From NCBI GenBank assembly GCA_029204225.1, contig CM055107.1, positions 16,425,309 to 16,489,308 on the forward strand: 64,000 nt of DNA, given 5' to 3'. Within the stretch, counting starts at the first letter, position 1. Every line of letters begins with the position of its first letter. Origin of the DNA: Diphasiastrum complanatum. Its lineage: Eukaryota > Streptophyta > Lycopodiopsida > Lycopodiales > Lycopodiaceae. Under the pieces are notes generated by a model that ran no database searches, was not told the origin of the DNA, and saw nothing but the letters and a program-made list of their open reading frames with translations. Made by a program: the position numbers and the translations under genes. Of the stretch, positions 37,207 through 47,459 are shown one piece after another.

Positions 37207-37650
37207 TTATTTTTACCTAATTTGGGACGTCGGAATCCGACGTCCTAACGCATAGGATAGACGTCGGACACACGTCGGATATATTTTTTGATCATTCTGT
37301 TAACAGACGTCGGATTTTGACAACTTTATGGGACGTCAAATTTTGACATCCAAAGATACGTCGGATGGGTTTCAGAAATCCGTCGGTGAAATTTTGGGAT
37401 CATTTAGTGTTCACAGACGTCGGAATCCGACTAAATTTTAGCACGTCGCAATCCGACGTCCACGTAGGACGTCGCATTCCGACATCCATGTCAGACATCG
37501 CAATGCGACGTCCAGGTCAGCACCTGTGGCCGTCAAAGGAATTTGGTTTTGTGGTGTCCAGCACGTTGTGCCTGTCGGACTGCGACGTATTTTAAAGTCG
37601 TCGGATTCCGACGACCTTATAGCGACGTGTTTTTCCGACGTCCGTGACGA
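37207..37650. repeat. Right subterminal motif array of the CACTA-like element
   Basis: GGACGTCGGAATCCGACGTCC at 37227-37247 is a perfect palindrome. Variants recur at about 37259, 37303, 37330, 37357, 37417, 37441, 37470, 37493, 37575, 37598 and 37632. The density is higher than at the left end. Some copies have GTCGCA in place of GTCGGA. The array matches the left-end motif and supports a single element spanning both. Confidence 0.85.
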
Positions 37651-37675
37651 ATTAAAAAAAAATTGAACTTGCAAT

Positions 37676-37939
37676 TCACATCACAAATTGCGGCAGGTGT
37701 TGTTGTGGCGCTTCTGATAAGTCCACTACGAAAGTAATGACGAACTGTACTCTCGCAATTCTGACAGGTACCATTCCTCGTGGACGAACTGTCATTTGAT
37801 CAGCTAGCTTAATAGCAAAAGTAGCAGGCTTAATCTTTGTAAGGCCCCATTTTGCACATAGCTTTGTAGAAATCAGGTTAATTCCTGAACCTCCATCTAT
37901 CACGGCTGCTTCTTTAGGAAGTTGTCTATGCTGTATCAA
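37676..37939 (-). pseudogene. Gypsy aspartic protease, N-terminal half
   Basis: EAAVIDGGSGINLISTKLCA contains the protease active-site segment, with DGGSG in place of the usual DSG/DTG. It continues KWGLTKIKPATFAIKLADQ, PRGMVPVRIARVQFVITFVV and DLSEAPQQHLPQF, and is then interrupted by the CACTA-like insertion. The change of the residue after the catalytic Asp to Gly is common in some plant gypsy proteases and need not be inactivating. Confidence 0.82.
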
Positions 37940-38012
37940 CAGAGTGATATTCTTTTGTTCACTTTCCCAAGCGGCTCCAACATGGAGTACTTCATTAGAT
38001 TCTTCAAATCCA

Positions 38013-38815
38013 TCACAAAAAAATGGCTCCTGATGGTTCTGCTTGAGCTAACTTTTGCTGTAAGACTTCTTTTGCTTTTGGCACCAACTTCATGAACTCT
38101 CTCAATGAAATATTGATCTTGCTAGACAAAATGTTCATGAGTAGTTTTGTATGCGGTGCTTCTGGTTCAGTCACCTTGAAGGGTTCTTCAAGATGATGTA
38201 ACTGATCATTCATATTTGTACGTAAATTTCTTGGCGGCTGCAATGGTGAAGAATGAACTTCAATTGTTGCTTTAGCAGCTTCAAACTCCTCTTCTTCTTG
38301 TAGATGTTTGATCCACTGTCTCATATCCTAATATCTTCGTTTTTTGTATTAAGATTTGGATAGACTCCTGATGCTATTGGTATATCATTCAATGGTATAG
38401 AATCAACAGGTACCGGATCCATTACTAGTTCTTTCTGCTTTTGTGCTATGGTGACCACCATCAAGGGTGCGTTTGTTTTATTTTGAGCTACTGGTCTTTG
38501 CTTGATTGTTATCAAATTTACAGGTGCTGTAGTTGGTGGTGGCTTCAGTCTTGAAGGACAGTCTTTATAGCAATGCCCGTAATCACAGTGATGACAGAAT
38601 GGTACAAATTTCTCTTTATTTGGACATTCTACAACTCTGTGATTTTCTCCACATGCAAAGCATCCGAGTGGTGCTCTGGTCCAATTTCTGGAGGCTTGTT
38701 GTTGAGCAGCAACATAAATGGCATATTGTTCTGAAGATCCACCTGAAGATCCACTTGCTTGATCATTTTCATAGTTCCATTGCTCAGCATTTCCGTAAGG
38801 TTCTGGTTCCATCAA
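38013..38815 (-). pseudogene. Gypsy gag C-terminal region with two zinc knuckles
   Basis: The frame from 38815 carries LGCFACGENHRVVECPNKEK and FCHHCDYGHCYKDCPSRLKP, two CCHC-like knuckles in series, then a Pro/Thr-rich stretch. The next frame (38324-38013) is EEEEFEAAKATIEVHSSPLQ followed by INISLREFMKLVPKAKEVL, the segment leading to protease. A frame change or stop near 38322 separates them. It resembles the gag at 41728-43092, which also has paired knuckles. Confidence 0.8.
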
Positions 38816-39216
38816 ATTGGCTGGAGGAGCGGAGTGCTTTGGTGGGGCAGGTAAAGCTAAACGTTCCGGGTATCCAAGAGCAGATTGTCGCGGTCTTACT
38901 GCTGGATTACCTCCATACTATGGTTCTCGTATCCCATCTGGGCATACCGTTGTTGAATTATCCGAGGGTTGAAGTTGCAAAAAGCAGTCTCATGATCCAG
39001 TGAATTACACAGATGGCAAACACTGATTTCCATTCGTTTTTTCAATTCAGGACACTCGTTCACTATGTGATTTCCTGTACAAATAGAACACCAAACATTT
39101 TTCGTGGTAGAAAAAGTCTTTGCAAGCTTTTAAGGTTCCTTGTTTGCTTCCCCGTGGAAATTTTCCAATGCTTTGATCTTCTCATCAAATTGCAACTGCA
39201 ACTTTTCCACTTGTTT
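38816..39216 (-). pseudogene. Gypsy gag middle region, heavily broken
   Basis: Minus-strand frames between the capsid and knuckle domains show Gln/Lys-rich pieces but many stops. The plus-strand open frames over it (38533-39003, 39013-39285) are antisense shadows. Confidence 0.5.
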
Positions 39217-39908
39217 CTACTGGTTCTTCCCAAGTTTCTCGAACTCATTGAGCATCATTTCTACAGTAGCATTGGCATTTGTTGATGCAATAGTGGTGGA
39301 TGTCGTAGTAGTCTGCCCTGTTGTATAAGGCAACATACTGATATTTGGGTCCTCGTCTGAATCTTCATCCTCCTCCCAAATTGCATCGTCCATAGCATTT
39401 TGCAAGAGTGCATACTTATTATGATGTTACAACTCACGTCTGATCCGTTTAGATAGACCTGACAAAAACCACATAATCATGGCATTTTTGTTAATCAGCT
39501 CAGGTTCGCATTCAGATCTAAGATGTTTCATCCGTTCAATGTAATAACCATTTTTCGCTTTCCCATTTTAATTTTACTTAAAAGTAGGAAAGGGTCTTCC
39601 ATAAACTTTCGTGGTTTGAACCGTGTGATTAGGGCTCGCTTAACAACCTCCCAATCTGTATGTTCAGTTTCATCCTGATTATAGTACTAATCTTGTGGTG
39701 CGTCTGTTAAGGCCATAGGAAACAACTTAAGTTTATTTCGAGGATAAATCTCACACCAGACTTCACAGGATTCAGCATAGATCTAAAGAAATCTAACTGG
39801 ATCTGTTAATCCATTATATTTGGGTAGATCCAATCGGGTTGCTCTTCTAACAATAATTGGATTGACTTCCTGTGGAGCACCTCCAGGAACAGCTCCAGGG
39901 GGATCCAT
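39217..39908 (-). pseudogene. Gypsy gag N-terminal domain, frameshifted
   Basis: From a start at 39908 the sequence reads MDPPGAVPGGAPQEVNPIIV, RRATRLDLPKYNGLTDPVRF, a stop, then LKLFPMALTDAPQD and TDWEVVKRALITRFKPRKFM, the retrotransposon gag capsid pattern. Frame changes follow near 39560. A later frame (39248-39063) is SSRNLGRTSRNKWKSCSCNL. With the zinc-knuckle region this completes the gag of the split element. Confidence 0.78.
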
Positions 39909-41727
39909 CTTCACAAATTTAGATCACCATCAAAATTGGAGGGAAACCCAATTTTATTCACTAGCTTCACATTTAATCCCTGCGACATTAAGAGTCCCGC
40001 AAAAAGGCCTAAAGTTCTTTTCTTAACTTTTAACTAATCAATCAAATAACTGTGTGATCATCGGGTTGGACTCACACACGCAGGGTGCCAAATCCCTCTC
40101 ACTTATTAACTAGGGTTAGGGTTGCCTTGGGAGCCGCAAACCCTCCAACACTTTTTTTTGATCCGTTACTTTTGGATAACTTGGGCTTCATAAGAGGGGA
40201 TTCAACTATCATTACTCCAGAGAGTTTCTTTTGATCAAGATCAATCTGACTCATCTATTGCTTAAGTTTTGTCCTTTCCTCCTTAGCTTTTTTGCTTGAT
40301 TTCTGATGTCTTCTAGATGCTTCGCCTACTTTTGTAGGTCTTTTTCGGCTGAACAACCAATATAGGTGCTAGTTGGTCTCCGCAAGACACTTGCAATGAT
40401 CTTTCAACTGCTTTGGTAGGACTATAAAAAACTAGGAATTTCTCAAAAAAATAGTAAACTGATGATAAACAAACAGATGGAAGGGAGGATGGTGGTGACA
40501 ACGGTAGATGGTGTGGATGATAGACATGAGAATGGGCACAAAAGTATGGCAAGGGGTTGGTTGAAGAAGGAGACTGATTTTCCAATTTTTGTGTTTCCCT
40601 TTCTGAAGGATCCTCATCGTGACCGGAATACTTCTTCTGATTAAGTCGCTTCAAATTTCCCATCTGTCTTCTTTAGCCTTGTCTTTTTCATATTTGACTT
40701 GTGACCTTGGCTATCGATCTTGCTGATGTTGTTGTTGGCAGCGTAACTGCTCCAGTGGATCCAAGCAATCCACTCTCTCCCCCCCAAAAAAAATCTGCTG
40801 GTGGAGATGTTGTTGCTGGTAACTGTTCATGCTCAAAATTGGATCGGTGTGTGAAACACGTAGTTGAAACTCGTTGAACATGCGACTGGACTAAAGATTG
40901 AACAAATTTTAACTAGATTTGTTTTGATCTTGTTATAGTTGACTCAAAATATAATATGACAATGAGATGCGGTAATCAACTCTAATTTGACATGGATTTC
41001 TCGTATGTCTCAAAATCCGAAACTGCTGTACAAGGGGATCTGAAGATAGATGAATGAAAATGTGTTCTGGAGATGCTCTACAAAAGGCTCTCGTGCAGTA
41101 GCTATTTCTCATGCAAAAATCAATCACACAAAATAGGTGAAGAGAAACAAGGGAATAAACAAACGTTATAGAGAGTGAGAACTGTATAGCACTTATCGAA
41201 CAAAACTTGCATTCATCAACATTGATAATTTATCTTGACAGTTGCAATTCCATTGTTTGTAGAGTAATAAGACTTACTCTCATATGCCCTTGTCAAAACA
41301 AGACAAGGTTGGTGACACTAAAATCTACCATCATTGATAGCAGATGTTGTAAGATATAGCTTGAGATGCAGGTATGCTTGAGGTACTATGTCCTGAGGAC
41401 CTCTCTGAACAAGAGATTCAGAACCGAATCTCTATATGGATTTCTAAATCCTAGATTTATTGTGGATTGGCACATTGGAAATCTTAGCAGCATGTGGAAA
41501 GACAAATAGATTTGAGATTGTAGAAGGGGAGAAAAATTGTCAATTCCCTATGGAGGTTGCTCTTGGTTGGACATTGTAGCAGATGACGGAATATCGGTTT
41601 CACTTTCATTCAACAAAAACTCATTTCATATCAGTGTCTTTTGACATTTTGGAGCTGGTATATTGTGCGGTAATGTAGAAGTTCGCTAGAAACTTCTCAA
41701 TTGAGCAGCAGGTTTAACTGTTGGTTG
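39909..41727. other. Element leader and unassigned LTR-like DNA between two gypsy gag genes
   Basis: TGGCACCCTGCGTG on the minus strand (40090-40077) could be a primer-binding site for the split gypsy element, lying about 170 bp upstream of its gag start. Beyond it, up to the end of the next gag, no recognisable protein is encoded. Open frames at 40313-40663 and 40933-41127 have no family resemblance. Part of this region is probably the LTR of one or both gypsy elements, but I could not pair it with a second copy. Confidence 0.4.
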
Positions 41728-43092
41728 CTATGGTGCTCGGGTGGTTGTTGTGAGGATCCTATCGGGATTTGGTAGGATCTTAGTTGGTTGTTTTGGATAG
41801 TCTTTGAAACTGTGTTTTTTGATACAGTCAGGACACTCAGCATGGTACTTGGTCTTGACTGGACAATCAACCATGAAGTGGCTAGTTTCAACACAGATGA
41901 AACATCTGGTGTGCAATGGCCCTTGTATGACGGCATAGCCATCTTGTATGGCTAATGGTTCTAGACTTTCAGATGGATATTCATGATAAGGCAAGGCATT
42001 TCCAGACTGTGATGGATGTTCTTCATATTGTTGAACTGTATGTGCTTGGATAGGTCGATATGAAAGACAAGCATCAACAAGATGCGTAGTTCGGCAGTGT
42101 GGGCACCATATTGTTTTTCGTCTATAAGGTACCTGTGCAGGGTTTGGCTGACCAAACATACTGCTTTGGATAGATTTCAAGGTAGTTTGAAACTCATTGG
42201 TGAGTTTCTCCATCTGTAGCTGATGTTGCTTATTAAGCAACTCCAACTGGGATTTCCAAAGTTGATCTCGGGTGTTCTCGATCGGCTTTGACTCATGGAT
42301 AGGAGCACGCAGTGCTCGTCTTTCCCTAGATTCGTCAACATCTGATCCCTCGTCTTCTTCCTTGATGGCATCAAACATAGCTAACTTTAGGCTCATATAT
42401 TCATCATTGGATTTAAGCTCGCGTCTAATCCATCTTGGAAGTCCAACTAGGAGCCAGATGATGAGCATCTGTTCGGAGGGTTGTTCTTGTACTTGACTTT
42501 TGAGGCATTTGAAACGCTTAATATAGTCTCGTACGCATTCATCTTTTGTCATTTTGATGTTACTCAATTTGACAAAAGGACTCTCTATCAAACGAAAGGG
42601 CTTAAAACACTTGATAAAGGACTCTTTCAAAATTGACCAGTCTGTCTTATCTTCACGATCAAGGTTGAAAAACCAATCACATACTTTAGCGATCATGGTC
42701 ATCAAAAACAGTTGGACCATAGCATCGGGAGATGTTTCGCCATACACATCACATGCATTCTCAAAGATTTGCAAAAATCTTTGAGGGTCCGAACTACCAT
42801 CAAACTTTGGTAGATCTAGCTTGGGTATACGTCTCTCATGATGAGCATTGTGGGTAGCAGAGACTCCATTAAGGTTGGTTCTGGCCTGTGAGGGTTCAGC
42901 ACCATAAAACTGGGGTTGTGCGCATGAGGACTCAGCTCTATCAGGTTCTTGTCCCTCGAATGGGTTTGTGGATGGCTCGTGTATTTGGGCCCGCATTCGG
43001 TAGAACCTATGACGTCTGATTTGTTTAGCTACAGGGAACCTGACCTCGTATGGATAATCATCTGGAATTTCAGGGTCTTTTTGTTGGTCCAT
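41728..43092 (-). CDS. Gypsy gag polyprotein, open 454-codon frame with two zinc-knuckle modules
   Basis: This is the longest undisrupted frame in the window. It starts MDQQKDPEIPDDYPYEVRFP. The capsid region spans about residues 90-230 (PKLDLPKFDGSSDPQRFLQI, VCDWFFNLDREDKTDW, IKCFKPFRLIESPFVKLSNI, LVGLPRWIRRELKS). A coiled-coil-like Gln/Leu segment lies at about 275-320. A first knuckle, WCPHCRTTHLVDAC, is at about 335. The second module, CFICVETSHFMVDCP then CPDCIKKHSFKDYP, is at about 405-440. Gag would package the element RNA. No protease or RT follows; stops resume below 41728. This is either a gag-only derivative or a 3' truncation. The intact frame points to relatively recent insertion or constraint. 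Confidence 0.88.
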   Translation of the reverse strand: MDQQKDPEIPDDYPYEVRFPVAKQIRRHRFYRMRAQIHEPSTNPFEGQEPDRAESSCAQPQFYGAEPSQARTNLNGVSATHNAHHERRIPKLDLPKFDGSSDPQRFLQIFENACDVYGETSPDAMVQLFLMTMIAKVCDWFFNLDREDKTDWSILKESFIKCFKPFRLIESPFVKLSNIKMTKDECVRDYIKRFKCLKSQVQEQPSEQMLIIWLLVGLPRWIRRELKSNDEYMSLKLAMFDAIKEEDEGSDVDESRERRALRAPIHESKPIENTRDQLWKSQLELLNKQHQLQMEKLTNEFQTTLKSIQSSMFGQPNPAQVPYRRKTIWCPHCRTTHLVDACLSYRPIQAHTVQQYEEHPSQSGNALPYHEYPSESLEPLAIQDGYAVIQGPLHTRCFICVETSHFMVDCPVKTKYHAECPDCIKKHSFKDYPKQPTKILPNPDRILTTTTRAP

Positions 43093-43417
43093 TGGGTACC
43101 GGGATATGAGTTTCTAGTATTGATGGTTTTTTAGGGTTTTTAATATTTTTTTAGGAAGTCAAGAGAAAACTCAATATGAAAAGAGCTTTCTATTGGTATT
43201 GGGTGTTGTTTTCTGAAAAAAAATTGGTGTTCATGCCCTTTTTTTTTTTTCAATCTCAAAGGTGTTGGGAAGATGGTGGTTCGATCGAAACGACAATCAG
43301 AGGTGTTGATCAAAAGTTATGGTCCGGTCGAGATGGGTGTTAAAACATATTATTATAGGGCCATTCTTGGACAGTATCATCCTAATTCTACGATTGTGTG
43401 TTAACTATTGTGTTACA
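43093..43417. other. Leader of the gag-only gypsy element
   Basis: No coding sequence is seen. On the plus strand GGTTCGATCGAAACG (about 43281) and GGTCCGGTCGAGATGG (about 43321) are inverted relatives of the minisatellite unit that follows, so the repeat family extends here in opposite orientation. Confidence 0.45.
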
Positions 43418-44100
43418 TTTCAACCGGAGCCCCTGTGTTGAATCTCAACCGGAGGCCTGTGCTACACTCTCAACCGGAGGCCCAACTGAAATCTCAACCG
43501 AAGTCCTCACCTCACTCTCAACCGGAAGCCCAGCTAAAATCTCAACCGAAGGCCTCACCCACTCTCAACCGGAGCCCTGTGTTACATCTCAACTGGAGCC
43601 CCTGTGTTACATCTCAACCAAAGGCCTCACCTCACTCTCAACCGGAGGCCCAGCTGAAATCTCAACCGGAGGCACAACTTCCATGTCAACCGAAGGCCTC
43701 ACCTCACTCTCAACCGGAGACCTCAATAAACTCTCAATCGGAGGCCCATCTTAAATCTCAACCAAAGCATTTTTCTGGAATCTTGACTGAAGTGTTTTTC
43801 TGGAATCTCGACCGAAGCATTTTTATGGAATCTCGATCGAAGCGCTTCTTTGGAATCTCGACCGGAGCGCTCGCTGGAATCTCGACCAAAGTGCTCGTTG
43901 AGATCTCGACCGGAGTTGAAGTGCCCACTCAGATCTCGACCGGAGCCGAAGTGCACGCTGAAATCTCGACCGGAGCCGAAGTGCTCGCTCAAATCTTGAC
44001 CGAAACTGAAGGCAATGATCAAATCTCGACCGGAGGGATTCGATCAGATCTCAATCGAAGCAATCAGGTCAAAGCTCGACCGGAGCAAGAATATGCAAGA
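43418..44100 (+). repeat. Minisatellite of 27 units, 24-30 bp, core TCTC(A/G)ACCGGAG
   Basis: Each unit begins TCTCAACCGGAGGCC or a variant and is followed by 10-16 variable bases. Units 1-14 use CTCAACCGGAGGCC, units 15-20 shift to CTCGACCGAAGC, and units 21-24 are 30 bp long with a GCCGAAGTGCTCGCT insert. Most lengths are multiples of three, so a 236-codon frame runs through on the plus strand as SQPEAQLK-type repeats. A minus frame gives FGSGRDLSEH-type repeats. There is no sign that either is translated. Confidence 0.93.
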
Positions 44101-44640
44101 TTTATGCCACATTTCTAGCCTATTTAGTTTACTTGAATGCTGGCTCCTACATTAATCCACAAGAAAACATGAAATCTAATCCACACTGTAGGAAAGCAAG
44201 AAAACTAATCCACTCTAAATCCACAACCACACACAATATGAATGGAAGGGCATGATCATAGGGGCATCACTCAAGAAAACCATCATGATCAAGGAGCTTA
44301 GTGTAGCATCAAATTCATGGGAAATCTTCTTATTAAGCATGGAGTAGATACAATGCAAAAAGTTCCTCTACACAAAGAGGGAGTCTCTTAAATAAGCAAG
44401 AGAGCTTCTTAGGTGGCATCCTAGTGGAATTTCCACATTTCACAAATTACAAGTGGAATAATGCTCTCCACTAGTAGTCACCATCAAAAGGTGGCTCACT
44501 CTACTTTCTTCAAGAGGGGTCTACTTGCAGTTATTACATTTGCCTAGAAATACTAGTTCCTACATGGTCATTCCATCTTTCGGGATTCACCACGAGACTT
44601 ACACAATTCTTGCTTGCCATTCCTAACTAGCATTTCTCGG
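44101..44640. other. Unassigned DNA, no gene seen
   Basis: The stretch is AT-rich, with ATCCACA-type short repeats (TCTAATCCACACTGTAGG, then CTAATCCACTCTAAATCCAC). No frame is recognised. Confidence 0.45.
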
Positions 44641-45340
44641 CTCTCAGTCTTCGTTTGTCTCGTCTTCTCAGAGACCTCCTCGGTCTAAGGTGAGAGGTGC
44701 TCTTGAGTTGCTCTATCCGAGTATCTTGGGGACTCATCAGAATCAGCCAACATCTATTGTCGATGAGAATCTTCGATTACATCCTATCTCTGATCAGGGT
44801 AAGATTCCCATAGCAGTATCCTATTTTCGAGAAAAAGCCTATGATTGGTGGCAAAAGTATTACGTCATCCAGAGTATGAACCGAAGTCGTGGGATAATTT
44901 CAAAGAGTTTTGTACATAAATATCTATAGATTATTATATGGACTCTTGGTATATGCTAGAACAAACTGGTTCAGTAAAGGCATATAATACAAGATTTTGT
45001 CTGGTAGCATCTAAACAGAGGTGTCTTGATGAAGAGTTATCTATCCAACACTATCTACTTCAAAATCACATCCGTCAACATTTGGATAAAAGTACTTCAA
45101 GTAAATCCAACTTTGGCAGATGTAACGCAAAAGGCGTTAATTTGAGATCTAAGGATAAGACAACAAAAGATGCAACTACGGATCAAATTGGAGTCTCAGC
45201 AAGAAGAAATACCTACACTAGTGTGTTCAACTCTCCATCAGCAAAACTCTCCAGAACTATCAATATGTCAATTTTAAGCTCATCAAGGTACTGGTTTGAA
45301 CGAAAGTATTTCAGAGAAAAATTCTTCAACGGATGAAGGA
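44641..45340 (+). pseudogene. Gypsy-type gag capsid remnant (plus strand)
   Basis: The frame at 44690-44929 reads GKIPIAVSYFREKAYDWWQK, the capsid AxxYL.G.A..WW pattern. It slips before a WDNFKEF-like piece. The next frame (44938-45336) reads MDSWYMLEQTGSVKAYNTRF, CLVASKQRCLDEELSIQHYL and RQHLDKSTSS, continuing the capsid. The rest is Lys/Asp-rich. At least two frameshifts are present. It runs opposite to the gypsy gags just upstream, so it is a separate insertion. Confidence 0.7.
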
Positions 45341-45367
45341 TTGAAAGGAATCAAGGAATTGTAGAAT

Positions 45368-45840
45368 ATGTCTCTTGAACATCCAATCATGTCTCAACAT
45401 CAACAACAGATGGATTTTGACTTATCTTCCAATATTGTTGACTTGAGAGCTTTTGAGATTAATAATAGTACTGCCTATCATTGTATATATGACGAATTTG
45501 TCTTTGGAGATCGAACTGAAGATAATCACTGCTTACAACATTGTATACATGACAAATTTATCTTTGGAAATCAAACTGAGGATCATCATTGCTTACAACA
45601 GAACGAATATGAGTTGTTCATATTCCAACATAACGATGCTCTCTTGGAACAGAATGATGAGTTGGAAACAACTGGAATGTGGCCAAATTTGGACAATGAA
45701 TCATTTGATTTGGAGCATTACTATTTTGATCTATCAGGAGCTATACCCATTGCTTCACTCACAGAGGATATTAATAGATCCATGGCCATCCATCTCCAGT
45801 GAGATAACGCTACCAAGATTGCAAGAGCACACAAATGACA
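45368..45840 (+). pseudogene. Acidic gag-associated tail with a duplicated 20-residue unit
   Basis: The 144-codon frame follows the gag remnant. A 60-bp unit occurs twice (45479-45538 and 45539-45598), giving CIYDEFVFGDRTEDNHCLQ and CIHDKFIFGNQTEDHHCLQ. A third partial unit, NEYELFIFQHND, follows. The remainder is acidic (DELETTGMWPNLDNESFDLE). No domain is recognised. Position suggests the linker between gag and protease, but protease is absent. Confidence 0.5.
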
Positions 45841-46985
45841 TGTTAAATTAAATTTGATTATTATATAATGTAGAGTAGTTTTGTGCATTGTTCTTCAATA
45901 ATTAGCGTGTCAAAGAGATAACGTGCAGTCTTGTTCAAATATCAGCCATATTTTGCACCTTTCACATAATCAAATATAACATTTACTTGACCCTTAAAAT
46001 GCCCATGTCAAAATGGGGCTTTGAGAATTCAAACATGTTTCTTTTTTCCGATGGTGTCCGATCACTGCTAATGGTGAAAATTAAGCTTCTCATTGTTGCA
46101 GACTACTATTTATGTCCTCTAGTCACCATTTTGGTCCTTAGGGTCACATGGCAATTTCTGGGTCTGATGCCTTTGATGAACCTTGATGCATTTGACCCAT
46201 CTAGGATGGTGTCGTGACTTTTAGTTATCATCCATGTGCCTCAACATGACACAGAAGTCCATTTGACAACCCTGGCAGCTCACGAGCTACCTTTATTTGG
46301 TGGTTGATTTAGAGGCAATACACGTGCATGTTTGACGACAAGTTCCACTCATACTGTGACAAGATTTGCATGTCTTGAAGGCATATAACATGCACTTTCT
46401 GTCAACAATATATACAATTTTTTCGAGGCCACATTGGAGGTCATTCAATAAGAATTTATTCTTTATGTTGAGTATTTGCATCTTGTTGTAAAAACAACAA
46501 CTTATTCAACAAGAGGCTCAACTCCTATAATTGTTAGCCTTTTCATATATTGCCCTAAACAGCATTGGCGATATTGAAACAGATTATGAAAGGTATATAA
46601 AAGCAATGATACTGTCTTGACTATCATAGATGAATGTTAAGCATATACTTACACCTGAAAAATGTACAATATACTTTTCTCAGTGTGTATGATAAATTTA
46701 AAACCTTATCAATTTTTAGTTACTTAATTGAGATTTAGGAGACAGTCACTTGTAATTGGTTGATCTGCTGAACGAAATAAGCCAAACTTTCAGCACCAAC
46801 AGCTCAGGTCATCTTCAACCCACAACTTGAGAAATGGACTCAAAAAGTCGCAGCTTGTGATATACCTGATTGAGCATGGACAGTCGTGGTTACTAGTCAT
46901 TACCATGGCTTTTTGATAGACGGTCCTCCAGTAATCGATCTGCTAGATTATTACTGGCATAAGAATCTTAGATTGTAGTCTGTCA
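45841..46985. other. Intergenic DNA, no gene seen
   Basis: Both strands lack recognisable frames. The open frames at 45987-46217 and 46293-46481 have no domain resemblance and overlap no repeat. Confidence 0.5.
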
Positions 46986-46989
46986 TTGC

Positions 46990-47186
46990 TATTGAATTTA
47001 GTAGTTCGATCCAGAAACACGTGCCATTCCATCTCCCACCGAGAAACAAAACTTCTGCTGGGGGTTAACATGTTGGACAACAGGTTGCTTGCACACCAAC
47101 CAAGTTGCCAGTGGATAAGATCGGTCCAGTGGTCTCGGTGGGAGATGGAATGGCACGTGTTTCTGGATCAAACTATTAGATTCAAG
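46990..47186. repeat. Inverted duplication of an atp1-like fragment (arms about 55 bp, loop 85 bp)
   Basis: GTTCGATCCAGAAACACGTG...CCCACCGAGA at 47004-47046 is the near-exact reverse complement of 47132-47173, and weaker matching continues outward to 46990 and 47186. Each arm encodes VSVGDGMARVSGSN on its own strand. Both arms also carry an in-frame stop at the same codon after SNY (TAG on the right, TAA on the left). Confidence 0.88.
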
Positions 47187-47218
47187 CTGGGGAACTGGTT
47201 GAATTTGCCAGCGGTGTG
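47111..47218 (+). pseudogene. atp1: ATP synthase F1 alpha subunit (mitochondrial-type) N-terminal fragment
   Basis: The plus frame reads VDKIGPVVSVGDGMARVSG, SNY, a stop, then IQAGELVEFASGVP. This follows the conserved alpha-subunit segment ..[32 protein letters not shown], about residues 25-65. It is only 36 codons long and has a stop, so it is non-functional. The most likely source is mitochondrial DNA transferred to the nucleus, or a nuclear copy derived from it. The flanks do not match the rest of the gene. Confidence 0.75.
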
Positions 47219-47420
47219 CCCCTTTGCATCGTATTGCTGGTGTTGTGAAACACCATGCCGGGTCAGTTGACACTAAACTCACCCCGGACCAACTAAGCGG
47301 TATCTGGGCTGAGTACCATAAGAGGGACGATCCTATTTTCGAACCACTCAAGTTACAACAGAGGTACATTAACTTGCGGCACCAGAAACATTTCGAGAAA
47401 ATCCACGCATCTAAAAAAAT
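47219..47420 (+). other. Unidentified coding-like piece next to the atp1 fragment
   Basis: A frame reads HRIAGVVKHHAGSVDTKLTP, DQLSGIWAEYHKRDDPIFEP and QQRYINLRHQKHFEK. The composition resembles a real protein, and the piece joins the atp1-like fragment without a gap. I do not recognise the family. It ends in simple Lys/Ile-rich sequence at about 47420. Confidence 0.35.
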
Positions 47421-47459
47421 CCATAGAAATGCAAAAAATAGCTCTATTGTTCATCAATG

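Noticed and set aside
38533-39328. 156-codon and 90-codon plus-strand open frames
   Set aside because: They are antisense shadows of the minus-strand gypsy gag and show no domain.
43408-44118. 236-codon repetitive protein SQPEAQLK...
   Set aside because: The frame exists because minisatellite units are mostly 24 or 30 bp. The opposite strand is also open, and there is no promoter or homologue.
45453-45851. 132-codon plus-strand frame overlapping the acidic gag tail
   Set aside because: It is out of frame with the conserved 20-residue duplication and lacks any pattern.
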